This document shows, piece after piece, positions 45,437 through 55,328 of a stretch of DNA of 64,000 bases (positions are counted from its first letter, which is position 1; each line of letters opens with the position of its first letter). The stretch covers positions 806,001 through 870,000 of the forward strand of contig CALUIK010000001.1 in assembly GCA_944320685.1 (NCBI GenBank), in the 5' to 3' direction. Under the pieces are notes generated by a model, which worked only from the letters and a program-made list of their open reading frames with translations, searched no databases and was not told the DNA's origin. The DNA comes from an uncultured Alistipes sp. Lineage in GTDB: Bacteria; Bacteroidota; Bacteroidia; Bacteroidales; Rikenellaceae. A program made the position numbers and the translations under genes.

Positions 45437-47746
45437 ATGAGAGGATTTTTTGGATTTTTGTCTTTGATTCTTGTTATGGCACTGTTTGGATGCAACCGTC
45501 ACAAGGCGGAAGGGGAAAACCCGCTTTTGGCCGAGACGTGGGAGACGCCGTTCGGGGTGCCCCCCTTCGACGAGATCTCGACGGAGGATTTCCGCCCCGC
45601 GCTCGAACGGGGCATGTCGCTGCACGACGAGCAGATCGACGCCATCGTCTCGTCGAAGGAGACGCCGACGTTCGACAATGTGATTGCGGCCTACGACGGA
45701 GCGGGCCGCATCCTTTCGCGCGCGTGGACCGTTTTCAGCATGTTGAACGCCGCCGACACCGACGAGGCGATGCAGGCCGTGGCGGCCGAGATGTCGCCGC
45801 GCATCACGGCGCACTACGACGCGGTGATGATGAACGACGCCCTCTTCGAGAAGGTGCGTGCGGTCTACGACAGCCGCATGTCGGCGGGGCTCACGGCCGA
45901 GCAGCTGCGCCTGACGGAGAAGACATACGACGCCTTCGTGCGTGCGGGGGCTCTCCTCTCGGAGGAGCAGAAGGGGCGCCTGAAGCAGATAAACGGCCGT
46001 CTGGCCGAGCTGTCGGTCGCCTTTGCCGAGAACCTGTTGGCCGAGAACAACGCCTATGCTCTGGAGGTCGCCGCCGACAGCCTCGTGGGGCTTCCGCCCA
46101 CGGTACGCGACGCCGCCCTCGCGGCGGGCGAGGCGCACGGCCGCAAGGGCCGCTACATCTTCACGCTCGACAAGCCGAGCATGATACCCTTCCTCACCTA
46201 TGCCAAGAACCGCGACCTGCGGCGCGAGATATACGAGGCTTATCTCTCACGCTGCAATCACGACGACGGGCACGACAACAAGGCGGTCGTCGCGGAGATG
46301 GTGCGCCTGCGCAGCGAGAAGGCCCGCCTGCTGGGCTACGACAGCTATGCGGCATATGTCACGGCGGACGAGATGGCGGGCACGCCCGAGGCGGTATACG
46401 CGGTTCTGGAGGAGATATGGACGCCGGCGCTGGAACGCGCCCGCGCCGAGGCCGCGCGTATGGAGCCGCTGCTGCGGCGCGACGAGGGCGGCAATGCGAC
46501 GCTGGAGCCGTGGGACTGGTGGTACTATGCCGAGAAGGTGCGCGAGGCCGACTACGACCTCGCGGAGAGCAAGGTGCGCGACTACCTCTCGCTCGACAAT
46601 GTCAAGGGCGGCGTGTTCTTCCTTGCCAACCGCCTCTACGGCATCACGTTCCGGCCGACGTCGGTGCCCCTTTACAATCCCGACTGTGAGGCGTACGAGG
46701 TGATCGACGCCGATGACACGACGCTGGGCGTGCTCTACTTCGATTTCCACCCGCGTGCGGGCAAGCAGGGCGGGGCGTGGTGCGGTACCTTCACCGATCC
46801 GGTATACGATGCAGACGGTACGCGCCACGGCCCCGCCGTGAGCGTGGTGTGCAACTTCACCCCGCCGTCGGGGCGCACCCCCGCGCTGCTGTCGCTTGAC
46901 GAGGCGCAGACCCTCTTCCATGAATTCGGCCATGCGCTCCACTGCCTCTTCTCGGAGGTGCGCTACCGCGGCCTTGCGGAGGTCGAGGGCGACTTCGTGG
47001 AGTTGCCCTCGCAGATCATGGAGAACTGGGCGTTGTCGCCCGAACTGCTGCGGCGCTATGCCGTCAATTACCGTACTGACGAGGTGATGCCCGAGGATAT
47101 GATCGGCAGCATCGAGCGCAGCAAACTGTTCAATACGGGCTTCACCACCACGGAACTGGTGGCGGCGGCCCTGTCGGACCTCGACATACACTCGCTGCCG
47201 GACGGCGAGGTGGGCGACGTCAACGCCTTCGAGCATGAGAGACTCACGGTGGAGCGCGGGCTCATCCCGCAGATCGCGCCGCGCTACCGCTATCCCTACT
47301 TCAGCCACATATTCGACGGCGGCTACGCCTCGGGGTACTACTTCTACATCTGGGCCGAGGTGCTGGACAAGGATGCCTTCGGGGCCTTCGTCGAGAGCGG
47401 CGATCTCTTCAGCAGCGATGTGGCGGAGCGTTTCCGCCGCGAGATACTCGCGCGCGGCGGCTCCCGCAGCGGCATGGATATGTACCGTGCCTTCCGTGGC
47501 GCCGACCCCGATGACAAGGCTCTGCTGCGGGCCCGCGGCTTCATCGAGGCGGAACCCGAGGCGGCCGATACGCTGCGCCGCGACGTGGGCGTGGTCGACA
47601 CCCGCGCGCAGGCGCGGGCCCGCGCCGAGCGGTCGCGGCGCGAAAGGGCCGAGGCGCGTGCGGCCGACTCTTTGGCCCGTGTGCGCGAGGCCGACTCCTT
47701 GGCCGCACTCGGTATCGTGGCCGACACGACCGGCGACAACAAGTAG
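45437..47746 (+). CDS. M3-family metallopeptidase, lipoprotein (Dcp-like)
   Basis: The 769-residue protein has a lipoprotein signal (hydrophobic run then LFGC, Cys19). The body is a peptidyl-dipeptidase Dcp/oligopeptidase-type M3 fold with the zinc motif HEFGHALH near residue 495, the third ligand in EVEGDFVELPSQ, and the conserved YPYFSHIFDGGYASGYYFY near the C-terminus. It should trim small peptides in the periplasm or at the surface. The last 70 residues are an Arg/Ala/Asp-rich extension absent from its neighbour. The next gene starts three bases after this stop and encodes a signal-less paralogue. Confidence 0.92.
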   Translation: MRGFFGFLSLILVMALFGCNRHKAEGENPLLAETWETPFGVPPFDEISTEDFRPALERGMSLHDEQIDAIVSSKETPTFDNVIAAYDGAGRILSRAWTVFSMLNAADTDEAMQAVAAEMSPRITAHYDAVMMNDALFEKVRAVYDSRMSAGLTAEQLRLTEKTYDAFVRAGALLSEEQKGRLKQINGRLAELSVAFAENLLAENNAYALEVAADSLVGLPPTVRDAALAAGEAHGRKGRYIFTLDKPSMIPFLTYAKNRDLRREIYEAYLSRCNHDDGHDNKAVVAEMVRLRSEKARLLGYDSYAAYVTADEMAGTPEAVYAVLEEIWTPALERARAEAARMEPLLRRDEGGNATLEPWDWWYYAEKVREADYDLAESKVRDYLSLDNVKGGVFFLANRLYGITFRPTSVPLYNPDCEAYEVIDADDTTLGVLYFDFHPRAGKQGGAWCGTFTDPVYDADGTRHGPAVSVVCNFTPPSGRTPALLSLDEAQTLFHEFGHALHCLFSEVRYRGLAEVEGDFVELPSQIMENWALSPELLRRYAVNYRTDEVMPEDMIGSIERSKLFNTGFTTTELVAAALSDLDIHSLPDGEVGDVNAFEHERLTVERGLIPQIAPRYRYPYFSHIFDGGYASGYYFYIWAEVLDKDAFGAFVESGDLFSSDVAERFRREILARGGSRSGMDMYRAFRGADPDDKALLRARGFIEAEPEAADTLRRDVGVVDTRAQARARAERSRRERAEARAADSLARVREADSLAALGIVADTTGDNK

Positions 47747-47749
47747 AAT

Positions 47750-49849
47750 ATGGAGACCATGAACGGAAATAGAACGGCGGCACACCGCCCCAATCCCCTG
47801 CTGGAGGCGTGGACGACGCCCCATGCGACGCCCCCGTTCGGGCGTATCGCCGTGGAGGACTACCTTCCGGCCTTCGAGGAGGCCATCGCGGCCTCGCGCG
47901 CCGAGGTCGCGGCCATAGCCTCGGATCCCGCCCCCGCCACCTTCGCCAATACGGTGGCGGCGCTGGAGCGTCAGGGCGGGCTTCTGAACCGCATCTCGGG
48001 GCTCTTCTTCAACCTGCGCGAGGCCGACACCTCGCCCGCGATGGAGGAGGTGGCCGAACGCATACAACCCGCATTGACGGCTTTGAGCAACGACATAGGG
48101 CTCGACCCTGCGCTTTTCGCCCGCGTGAAGGCTGTCTACGACGGGCCGCGCGAGGGGCTCTCGGCGGTGGACATACGCCTCTTGGAGCAGACATACAGGG
48201 GCTTCGTGCGTTCGGGCGCGGCACTCTCGGACGGAGACAAGGCGCTCTACCGGCAATATACCGAGGAGCTCTCGGCCGCGACGCTGCGTTTCGGCCGCAA
48301 TTCGCTTGAGGCGACCAACGCCTTTGCGGTGAACATAACCGACGGGGAGCAGGTCGCCGAGCTTCCGGAGTTCGTGCGCGAGATGCTGGCGGCGGATGCC
48401 GCGGCACGGGGCGAGACGGGGTGGACGGTGACGCTCAAGACGCCGAGCTACCTCCCCTTCATGACCTACTCGTCGCAGCGCGCCATCAAGGAGCGGCTCT
48501 ACCGCGCGTACAACTCGCGGGCGCTGGGCGGCGATTTCGACAACAGCGGTCTGATAAGCCGTATCGTGACGCTGCGCATGCGTATCGCGCGGCTGCTGGG
48601 GTATGAAACCTATGCCGACTATGTGCTTGAGGAGCGCATGGCCGGAGATACGGCCACCGTGCTGTCGTTTCTGGAGGAGTTGCGCGCGGCGACGATGGAC
48701 TATGCCCGCCGCGACTACGCCGCGATCGAGGCGTATGCCCGCGCGCAGGGTCTCGAGGGCGGCCTCATGCCGTGGGACTGGGCCTACTATACCGAGCGCT
48801 ACAAGTCGGAACACTATGCCGTCGACGACGAGCAGGTGAAGCCCTACCTGCGTTTGGAGAATGTGGTGCGGGGCGTCTTCATGCTGGCCGAACGCCTCTA
48901 CGGACTGCGTTTCAGGCGTGCCGAGGGGGTCGAGGTATACCATCCCGACGTCGAGGCGTATGAAGTGACCGACGCCGAGGGGCGGTTTATGGCGGTGCTC
49001 TACCTCGACTTCTTTCCACGTGAGTCGAAGCGGTCGGGGGCATGGATGACCGAGTTCCGCGGCACGAGCCGTACGGCCGGCGGCGCGGAGACGCGGCCGT
49101 TGGTGTCGCTGGTGATGAACTTCACGCGGCCGACGGCGTCGGCGCCGTCGCTGTTGACCTTCGACGAGCTGACGACGCTGCTGCACGAGTTCGGCCACGC
49201 CCTGCACGGCATCATGGCGCGCGGCGACTACGAGTCGCTCAACGGAACAAACGTGTGCCGCGACTTCGTCGAGCTGCCGTCGCAGATGACGGAGTATTGG
49301 GCAACGGAAAAGGAGTACCTCGACATGTGGGCCGTGCACTACGCCACGGGCGAGCCCATGCCTGCGGAGCTGGTCGGGCGTATCGTCGCGGCGAAGAACT
49401 ACCTTGCGGCCTATGCCAACATCCGTCAGGTGTCGTTCGGGCTGATCGACATGGCGTGGCATACGCTGCGCGAGCCGTGGAGCGGCGACGTGGAGGCCTT
49501 CGAACGCGAGGCTTCGCGCGGGGTGCAGGTCGCGCGCGACGTGGAGGGTACGGCCATGAGCTCCTCCTTCACCCACATCTTCGCCGGCGGCTATGCCGCG
49601 GGTTACTACGGGTACAAGTGGTCGGAGGTGCTCGCGGCCGACGCCTTCTCGCTTTTCCGCGAGCGGGGTATCTTCGACCGCGGCGCGGCCGCGGCGTTCC
49701 GGCATCTGCTTGAGCAGGGCGACCAGCGCCCCGCGATGGACCTTTACGTCGAGTTCCGCGGCCACCGTCCCGCTACGGGGGCCCTTATCCGCGAGATGGG
49801 ACTCGGGAACGGCGATGCGCGGCCCGACGGCACCACGGAGAACGGATGA
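47750..49849 (+). CDS. M3-family metallopeptidase, cytoplasmic Dcp-like paralogue
   Basis: The 699-residue protein has no signal peptide. It shares the M3 layout with the previous gene: PNPLLEAWTTPHATPPFGRI at the N-terminus, the zinc motif HEFGHALHG near residue 480, the third ligand in CRDFVELPSQMTEYW, and SFTHIFAGGYAAGYYGYKW near the end. It should be a peptidyl-dipeptidase or oligopeptidase acting on imported peptides. The two genes form a tandem pair, one exported and one cytoplasmic, and the GH43 gene follows after 24 bases. Confidence 0.92.
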   Translation: METMNGNRTAAHRPNPLLEAWTTPHATPPFGRIAVEDYLPAFEEAIAASRAEVAAIASDPAPATFANTVAALERQGGLLNRISGLFFNLREADTSPAMEEVAERIQPALTALSNDIGLDPALFARVKAVYDGPREGLSAVDIRLLEQTYRGFVRSGAALSDGDKALYRQYTEELSAATLRFGRNSLEATNAFAVNITDGEQVAELPEFVREMLAADAAARGETGWTVTLKTPSYLPFMTYSSQRAIKERLYRAYNSRALGGDFDNSGLISRIVTLRMRIARLLGYETYADYVLEERMAGDTATVLSFLEELRAATMDYARRDYAAIEAYARAQGLEGGLMPWDWAYYTERYKSEHYAVDDEQVKPYLRLENVVRGVFMLAERLYGLRFRRAEGVEVYHPDVEAYEVTDAEGRFMAVLYLDFFPRESKRSGAWMTEFRGTSRTAGGAETRPLVSLVMNFTRPTASAPSLLTFDELTTLLHEFGHALHGIMARGDYESLNGTNVCRDFVELPSQMTEYWATEKEYLDMWAVHYATGEPMPAELVGRIVAAKNYLAAYANIRQVSFGLIDMAWHTLREPWSGDVEAFEREASRGVQVARDVEGTAMSSSFTHIFAGGYAAGYYGYKWSEVLAADAFSLFRERGIFDRGAAAAFRHLLEQGDQRPAMDLYVEFRGHRPATGALIREMGLGNGDARPDGTTENG

Positions 49850-49873
49850 CGAAAACCATAAATTGAGAAGAAT

Positions 49874-50842
49874 ATGAAAATGAGAATCTTTTTTGCGGCG
49901 GCGGCCCTGCTCTGCACGGCTGCCGCATACGGACAGAAGACGAGCGGCAACCCCATCTTCGAGGGGCGTTACGCCGACCCCGAAGGCGTTGTCTTCGGCG
50001 ACACCTATTGGATTTATCCCACCTACTCGGCGCCGTTCGACGACCAGCTCTTCTTCGACGCCTTCTCGTCGAAGGACCTCGTCAAGTGGACCAAGCACGA
50101 GCGCATCATCGACTCGACGCGCATCAAGTGGCTGCGCCGCGCCCTGTGGGCCCCCGCTGCCATCGAGAAGGACGGTAAATACTACCTCTTTTTCGGCGCG
50201 AACGACGTTCACGAGGGTGAGGTCGGCGGCATCGGCGTGGCCGTGGCGGACAACCCCGCAGGGCCTTTCGAGGACTATCTCGGCAAGCCCCTCATCGGCG
50301 AGATCATCAACGGCGCGCAGCCCATCGACCAGTTTGTCTTCAAGGACAAGGACGGCACGCTCTACATGTACTACGGCGGCTGGCGCCACTGCAACGTCGC
50401 CAAACTGCGCGATGACCTGCGGGGCTTCGTCCCCTTCGACGACGGCGAGACCTTCAAGGAGGTGACGCCCGAGGGTTATGTGGAGGGCCCCTTCATGTTC
50501 ATCCGCGACGGCAAGTACTACTTCATGTGGTCGGAGGGCGGCTGGACGGGTCCCGACTACCGCGTCGCCTATGCCGTGGCGGACAATCCGCTCGGCCCCT
50601 TCGTGCGCAAGGGCGTGATCCTGCGCACCGACGAGAATGTGGCCACGGGCGCCGGCCACCACTCTGTGCTGCACAACCCCCGCAGCGGCAAGTACTACAT
50701 CGTCTACCATCGGCACCCGCTCGGCTCGACCGACGGCAACGACCGCGTGACGTGTATCGACCTGCTGGAGTTTGACGAGAACGGCGACATACTGCCCGTG
50801 AAGATGACCTTCGAGGGCGTTGGCCGCGACAGGTTGAAGTAG
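49874..50842 (+). CDS. Glycoside hydrolase, GH43 family
   Basis: The 322-residue protein has a signal peptide (about 1-20, ending AAAYG before QK). A five-bladed propeller follows. Candidate catalytic residues are the base Asp in GRYADPEG, the pKa-modulating Asp in AQPIDQFVF and the acid Glu in GYVEGPFMF. GH43 enzymes act on arabinan, xylan or related pentose glycans. The substrate is not clear from sequence. It is the third gene of a unit with two M3 peptidases, an uncommon pairing. Confidence 0.87.
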   Translation: MKMRIFFAAAALLCTAAAYGQKTSGNPIFEGRYADPEGVVFGDTYWIYPTYSAPFDDQLFFDAFSSKDLVKWTKHERIIDSTRIKWLRRALWAPAAIEKDGKYYLFFGANDVHEGEVGGIGVAVADNPAGPFEDYLGKPLIGEIINGAQPIDQFVFKDKDGTLYMYYGGWRHCNVAKLRDDLRGFVPFDDGETFKEVTPEGYVEGPFMFIRDGKYYFMWSEGGWTGPDYRVAYAVADNPLGPFVRKGVILRTDENVATGAGHHSVLHNPRSGKYYIVYHRHPLGSTDGNDRVTCIDLLEFDENGDILPVKMTFEGVGRDRLK

Positions 50843-50860
50843 CGGTCCGGCCTCGGTAAG

Positions 50861-50891
50861 GGCCCCGCCTCCATCCGGAGGCGGGGCCTTT
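50861..50891 (+). terminator. Terminator of the peptidase/GH43 unit
   Basis: GGCCCCGCCTCC (50861-50872) pairs perfectly with GGAGGCGGGGCC (50877-50888), then TTTCT. Confidence 0.8.
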
Positions 50892-50930
50892 CTCGTATGG
50901 CGGGCAGTCATTCGGCCGCCGATATGGATT

Positions 50931-50966
50931 CAGAGCCGCGTATGGGTGCTCCCATACGCGGCTCTG
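50931..50966 (-). terminator. Hairpin after the phosphate transporter gene
   Basis: CAGAGCCGCGTATGGG (50931-50946) pairs perfectly with CCCATACGCGGCTCTG (50951-50966) around TGCT, 24 bases past the stop. There is no T-run. Confidence 0.6.
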
Positions 50967-50989
50967 GCAGCCGTGCCCCTGCGGGCGGC

Positions 50990-53230
50990 TCAGGCGTTGC
51001 GGTTATAGCGGAGGGCATTCTTGGCCATGCCCGCGTGCTCGAGGAAGTAGCGCTGGGCCTTGAGCAGGTTGCGTGCCTGCAGGACCATTGTCTTGGTTTC
51101 GCTCAGCACCGTCAGGTAGAGCATGCTCGCCTTGGTGTTGCTCTCGCCCTCGTTTATGCGCATGAGCTCCGACTTGATCGTGGCGGAGATACGCTCAAAC
51201 AGGTCGTCGCGCATGATGAGCACCGTGTCGATCTCGGTGAAGTCGTTGGTGGTGAGCATGCGGTTTATGTTGCCGTAGATTTCGGCCACCTCGTCGTTTA
51301 TGCGCATCAGGTCGGAGGTCTGCTCGCGCGAGAGGCCTTCGTGGTTGTTGTCTATATGCTCGTATGCGGGGCGGGTGATGTGCACCAGCGCCTTGGCTAT
51401 CTCGCTCAGGTAGTCTACCACCTGCACGTAGTAGAGCGACAGTTCGAGGCCCGAGCCCTTGAGGCGGCGCAGCGTCGGCATGAGCGAGTATTTGAGCTTG
51501 CGGCTCTGTTCGTATATGTCGTCCGATTCGCGTATGAGCATCTTGAGGGCCTTGCGGTTCTCCTTGAATACGGCCACAAGGGTGCGGTCGTAGATCTGCG
51601 TGGCGAGTTTCATCATGCGGCACACCTCCTCGACGATGGTGTCGACGGCGTTCTTCTCCTCGGCCCTCTCCTGCTGTTGTACGGGCTGCTTCTTGTCCTT
51701 GAACGAGATGTTGCTCTTGACGAGCATGTAGAGGCATACGGCCGTGACGGCGATGAATGCGGCGTTGCCGCCCCATATCAGGAGCAGCCCCGTGCCGAGG
51801 GCTATGATGAAACCGCCGATGGCCGTCGAGAACCAGCCGACGATGACGGTCATGACGCCCGTGATGCGGTATACGGCGCTCTCGCGGCCCCACGCCTTGT
51901 CGGCGAGCGACGAGCCCATCGCCACCATGAAACATACGTATGTGGTCGAAAGGGGAAGTTTGAGCGACGTGGCGAGCGATATGAGCAGAGCCGAGGTGGT
52001 GAGGTTCACCGTGGCGCGGATCATGTCGTAGGGTGCGCCGCTGTGCTCTATGTCGGTGTATTCGAAGCGGCGGGTGACGAAGCGCTTGACGAAGTCGGGC
52101 GTGACGCGCCCCACGGCGTTCGAGACGTTGATGGCGGCGCGGACGATGCTGCGCGAGAAGAGGTTGGAGCCGTAGCGCGATTCGTCGTCGTTGTTCTGCG
52201 ACGACAGCGATATCTCGGTCTCGGTGACGTGCATGGCCTTGCGTGAGGTCCAGAGCGTGATGATCATTACGATGCCCGCCATGAGCATGAGGTGCATGTT
52301 GGCGGGGATGTTCTCGTTGAGGGCCGACATCATTATCTCGGTCGAGCCTTCGGCGCGCGCAACCGAGTAGGCGTCGAAGCCCGCGACGGGGACGCCGATG
52401 AAGTTGACGAGGTCGTTGCCGGCGAATGCCAGCGCGAGGGCGAAGGTGCCCGAGAGTATTGTCAGGCGCAGTATGTTTATGCGGAAGAGCTGCAGGAATG
52501 CCAGCAGCACCGAGCATACGATCCAGCAGATGAATATTGCCGTCAGCAGGTTGCGGTCGATCCACTCGACGAAGGCGGTGCCGTCGATGACGAACTTGAG
52601 GGCCTTGAACAGGGCGAAATATACGATTGCCGTAAGCGACGCCCCGCACCAGAGGGCTCCGAAACGGCGGAAGACGGCAATGTAGCGGAACGAGAAGATG
52701 AGACGCGAGATCCACATCATTATGGTGCCGCAGGTGAAGGCTATGACCACCGAGAGAAGTATCGCCGAGATTATGCCCATGGCGCGGGTGGTGTTGATGA
52801 AGTCGCCTATGTCGGCGAGGAGCAGCTGCGGATGTGTGGCGATTTTGTATACCGAGACTGCGACGGCCGACCCCAGCAGGCAGAATATGAGTGAGACGGT
52901 CGTCGAGGTCGGCAGGCCCATCGAATTGTAGATGTCGAGCAGGATGACGTTGGCGAACATGACGGCTATGTATAGCGTCATGACCTCGTGGAATGTGAAC
53001 ATTGCGGGGTTGAACATCCCGTTTCGGGCCACCTCCATCATGCCGCTCGATGAGATGACGCCCAAGAGTATGCCTGCCGATGCCACGGCGAGTATCACCT
53101 TCATGCCGGCGACCTTCGACCCGATGGCCGAATTGAGGAAATTCACGGCATCGTTGGTCACACCCACATAGAGACCCGACACCGCCAGAATCGCCAGAAT
53201 GACGATAGCCACAGTGTATATTTCGCTCAT
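50990..53230 (-). CDS. PiT-family inorganic phosphate transporter with PhoU-like C-terminal domain
   Basis: The 746-residue protein has two inverted membrane halves (about residues 1-525). The PiT signatures are seen as GVTNDAVNFLNSAIGSKVA near residue 24 and FAGNDLVNFIGVPVAGFDA near residue 265, plus PTSTTVS and LPLSTTYV. A cytoplasmic helical domain (about 535-746; MMKLATQIYDRTLVAVF, LIRESDDIYEQSRKLKY) resembles PhoU/DUF47. PiT carriers bring in phosphate with H+ or Na+, and the fused PhoU-like tail may sense phosphate status. It stands alone on its strand. Confidence 0.9.
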   Translation of the reverse strand: MSEIYTVAIVILAILAVSGLYVGVTNDAVNFLNSAIGSKVAGMKVILAVASAGILLGVISSSGMMEVARNGMFNPAMFTFHEVMTLYIAVMFANVILLDIYNSMGLPTSTTVSLIFCLLGSAVAVSVYKIATHPQLLLADIGDFINTTRAMGIISAILLSVVIAFTCGTIMMWISRLIFSFRYIAVFRRFGALWCGASLTAIVYFALFKALKFVIDGTAFVEWIDRNLLTAIFICWIVCSVLLAFLQLFRINILRLTILSGTFALALAFAGNDLVNFIGVPVAGFDAYSVARAEGSTEIMMSALNENIPANMHLMLMAGIVMIITLWTSRKAMHVTETEISLSSQNNDDESRYGSNLFSRSIVRAAINVSNAVGRVTPDFVKRFVTRRFEYTDIEHSGAPYDMIRATVNLTTSALLISLATSLKLPLSTTYVCFMVAMGSSLADKAWGRESAVYRITGVMTVIVGWFSTAIGGFIIALGTGLLLIWGGNAAFIAVTAVCLYMLVKSNISFKDKKQPVQQQERAEEKNAVDTIVEEVCRMMKLATQIYDRTLVAVFKENRKALKMLIRESDDIYEQSRKLKYSLMPTLRRLKGSGLELSLYYVQVVDYLSEIAKALVHITRPAYEHIDNNHEGLSREQTSDLMRINDEVAEIYGNINRMLTTNDFTEIDTVLIMRDDLFERISATIKSELMRINEGESNTKASMLYLTVLSETKTMVLQARNLLKAQRYFLEHAGMAKNALRYNRNA

Positions 53231-53282
53231 AAGGAACTTTTTATTTCCTGCGGGGCCGTTGGAACGGTCCCGAAAAACACTT

Positions 53283-53290
53283 CAAAGGTA
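53283..53290 (-). promoter_or_regulatory. -7 box of the phosphate transporter gene
   Basis: TACCTTTG on the minus strand, about 55 bases before the ATG; -33 box unclear. No clear Pho-type repeat is seen. Confidence 0.4.
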
Positions 53291-53532
53291 CTCAGCATGA
53301 TCCACACGGCATTGGCGGAAGCGCAACATTAACGAAAAAGTAACAATCTGTTAACGCAAATTTAATACTGCGCAGCCGCGGCCGCCCCGTTTGCCGCATT
53401 TCCGTACTCTCCTGCCGCACGGCCGGTAGCGCGGCGCTTCGATGCAAGGCGCCGCGTTCCGCAAAATGATCGCTATGCCGGATAATTAGGATGTGCCTCG
53501 GCAGAACCGAATCCAGAAAACTGCGTTTTCGA
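53291..53532. other. Divergent intergenic stretch, no gene seen
   Basis: No supported frame between the phosphate transporter leader and the promoter at 53533. Confidence 0.45.
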
Positions 53533-53564
53533 TTTGTCTCTGTGCCCGACTTTTCGTATATTTG
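53533..53564 (+). promoter_or_regulatory. Promoter of the GH99-like gene
   Basis: TTTG (53533-53536), a 20-base spacer and TATATTTG (53557-53564): exact consensus. Confidence 0.75.
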
Positions 53565-53658
53565 TCGTACTAACCGCCGATGGCCCTCTCGCGGCATGCG
53601 GGACATGCGTTCCGCACGGCTGCCGCGGTACGGGCCGAGGCACTAACCATCATGTCCC

Positions 53659-54846
53659 ATGAAACGTATTTTCCTGATGCTGGCCGTACTGCTTGCCGTG
53701 ACGGCGGCGCACGCATCCGGCCGCGGAGAGAGGCGCCGCGCGGCGAAGAACCCCGAATATTATGTTGCGGCCTACATCTGGCCTTCGTGCCATGACGACC
53801 CCGTGGGGCGGCGCGTCCTTTGGGGCGGGGGCGACGGCGAGTGGGAGATCATCAAGCAGGGCACGCCCCGCTTCGACGGCCATTACCAGCCCAAGCAGCC
53901 GCTCTGGGGCTATGAGCACGACGACGATCCCGAGGTCATGGAGCGATGGATCGACGCCGCGACCGACCACGGCGTCAATGTCTTCGTCTTCGACTGGTAT
54001 TGGTTCGACGGCGGGCCCTTCCTCGAGGGGTGCCTCAACGACGGCTTCCTGAAGGCGCGCAACCGCGACAAGATGCAGTTCTACGTGATGTGGGCCAACC
54101 ACACCGTCGCGCGTAACTATTGGAACTGCCACCGCTACGGCGACGACACCTCGACGCTGTGGCGCGGTGCCGTCGACTGGGATAATTTCCGGAAGGTGGT
54201 GGACCGCGTAATCGGGCAATACTTCTCGCAGCCCAACTACTTCAAGATCGACGGCTGCCCCGTTTTCGCCGTTTTCTCTATGGACGAGCTGCTGGCGTCG
54301 TTCGGCGGCAGCGTCGAGCGCACGCGCGAGGCGATAGAGTATTTTCGCGGAAAGGTGCGCGAGGCGGGCTTTCCGGACCTCTGTCTGCAGATGATGAACA
54401 ACGACACGAGCGAGGTTGCCGCCGGACGTCTCGATGGCATAGGCGCCGACTGCACCACGCAGTACGGCTGGGGCACGGCGCGCCGCGAGGATTACCTGCG
54501 CTGGGCCAAGGAGGGGTACGAGGCCACGGAGCGGCTGGGGGCGTTGATCGACAAGCCGCACTACCCGTCCGTGTCGATAGGCTGGGACGACACGCCGCGC
54601 TTTCCCGCCAAGGGCAAGGCCGACGTGGTGCACTATAATGTCACGCCGCAGGCCTTCGCCATGGCGCTGCAGCGGGCCAAGGAGTATTGCGACGCCCATC
54701 CCGAGCAGTTGAAGCTGATAACCATATATGCCTTCAACGAGTGGGTCGAGGGGGCGTATCTGCTGCCCGACATGCGTTACGGCTTCGGGTACCTCGAGGC
54801 CGTGCGCGACGTGCTGCAGGGCAAATACGACCGTTATCGCGAGTAG
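53659..54846 (+). CDS. GH99-like/WbsX-family secreted protein
   Basis: The 395-residue protein has a signal peptide (MKRIFLMLAVLLAVTAAHA). The rest resembles the GH99-like WbsX family: YYVAAYIWPSCHDD at the start of the barrel, VNVFVFDWYWFDGGPFLEG, MWANHTVARNYW, DGCPVFAVF and the C-terminal ITIYAFNEWVEGAYLLPD. Acidic residues in the last motif are likely catalytic. Members include endo-mannanase-like enzymes and proteins annotated in polysaccharide synthesis. The signal peptide here favours a degradative role, though this is inference. It is expressed from an exact consensus promoter. Confidence 0.82.
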   Translation: MKRIFLMLAVLLAVTAAHASGRGERRRAAKNPEYYVAAYIWPSCHDDPVGRRVLWGGGDGEWEIIKQGTPRFDGHYQPKQPLWGYEHDDDPEVMERWIDAATDHGVNVFVFDWYWFDGGPFLEGCLNDGFLKARNRDKMQFYVMWANHTVARNYWNCHRYGDDTSTLWRGAVDWDNFRKVVDRVIGQYFSQPNYFKIDGCPVFAVFSMDELLASFGGSVERTREAIEYFRGKVREAGFPDLCLQMMNNDTSEVAAGRLDGIGADCTTQYGWGTARREDYLRWAKEGYEATERLGALIDKPHYPSVSIGWDDTPRFPAKGKADVVHYNVTPQAFAMALQRAKEYCDAHPEQLKLITIYAFNEWVEGAYLLPDMRYGFGYLEAVRDVLQGKYDRYRE

Positions 54847-55328
54847 CGGCGGTTTCCCCGTTTTGCGGGGAACCGTTCATGCGACTTTTGGCGGCGGGGT
54901 CTCTCCTTCCGCCAAAATTTTTTGCGGTTTTTGCGGCGGGGATTTTTCTTCTTTCCTCGAAAGATGTGTTTTGCAACTTTTGGTGTCAAAAGTTGCGCAA
55001 AACCATCCGCAAGGCGTTCTCGCGGGGCGGAGTGCCACGGCGGCGGAATCGGACGCAAAGCGCTTTTACTGCGTGAAAAGGTCTCCGATTCTTTTCGCCG
55101 CCGCGGCCCTACGCCTTCCTCCGCTGCGAACGCAATGCGGAGCCGTCGTAAAACGCTTTGCGTTTTTGGGAAGAAAAATTTATTTTTCCAACTGCCGACG
55201 CAATGCGGAACGGCAGTAAAGCAAAACCTCCTGCATCTAATAATTAATACGGGTGCCGCAGATCGGCCCGCGCCGATTTATCCGCGGGCGGGGATATTCC
55301 GCGGCGCATGGTTTATGGCAGGGCTCTC
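54847..55328. other. Hairpin-rich non-coding stretch between converging genes
   Basis: It alternates A/T runs with GC blocks unlike the flanking genes. Seen: a long hairpin at 54968-55003 (GTTTTGCAACTTTTG with its complement and a 2-base bulge), AAAACGC/GCGTTTT at 55150-55166, ACTGCCG/CGGCAGT at 55191-55217, and a direct repeat ACGCAATGCGGA at 55130-55141 and 55198-55209. Several frames are open, but none shows a family signature. It may be a decayed repeat element. Confidence 0.5.
54968..55003. repeat. Long imperfect hairpin
   Basis: 15-base arm GTTTTGCAACTTTTG, loop GTGT, and a complementary arm with a 2-base bulge. It is not followed by a T-run. Confidence 0.6.

Noticed and set aside
46247..50911. 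1554-codon minus-strand open frame
   Set aside because: It lies antisense to two clear M3 peptidase genes and a GH43 gene. Length alone is expected in GC-rich coding DNA with few stops.
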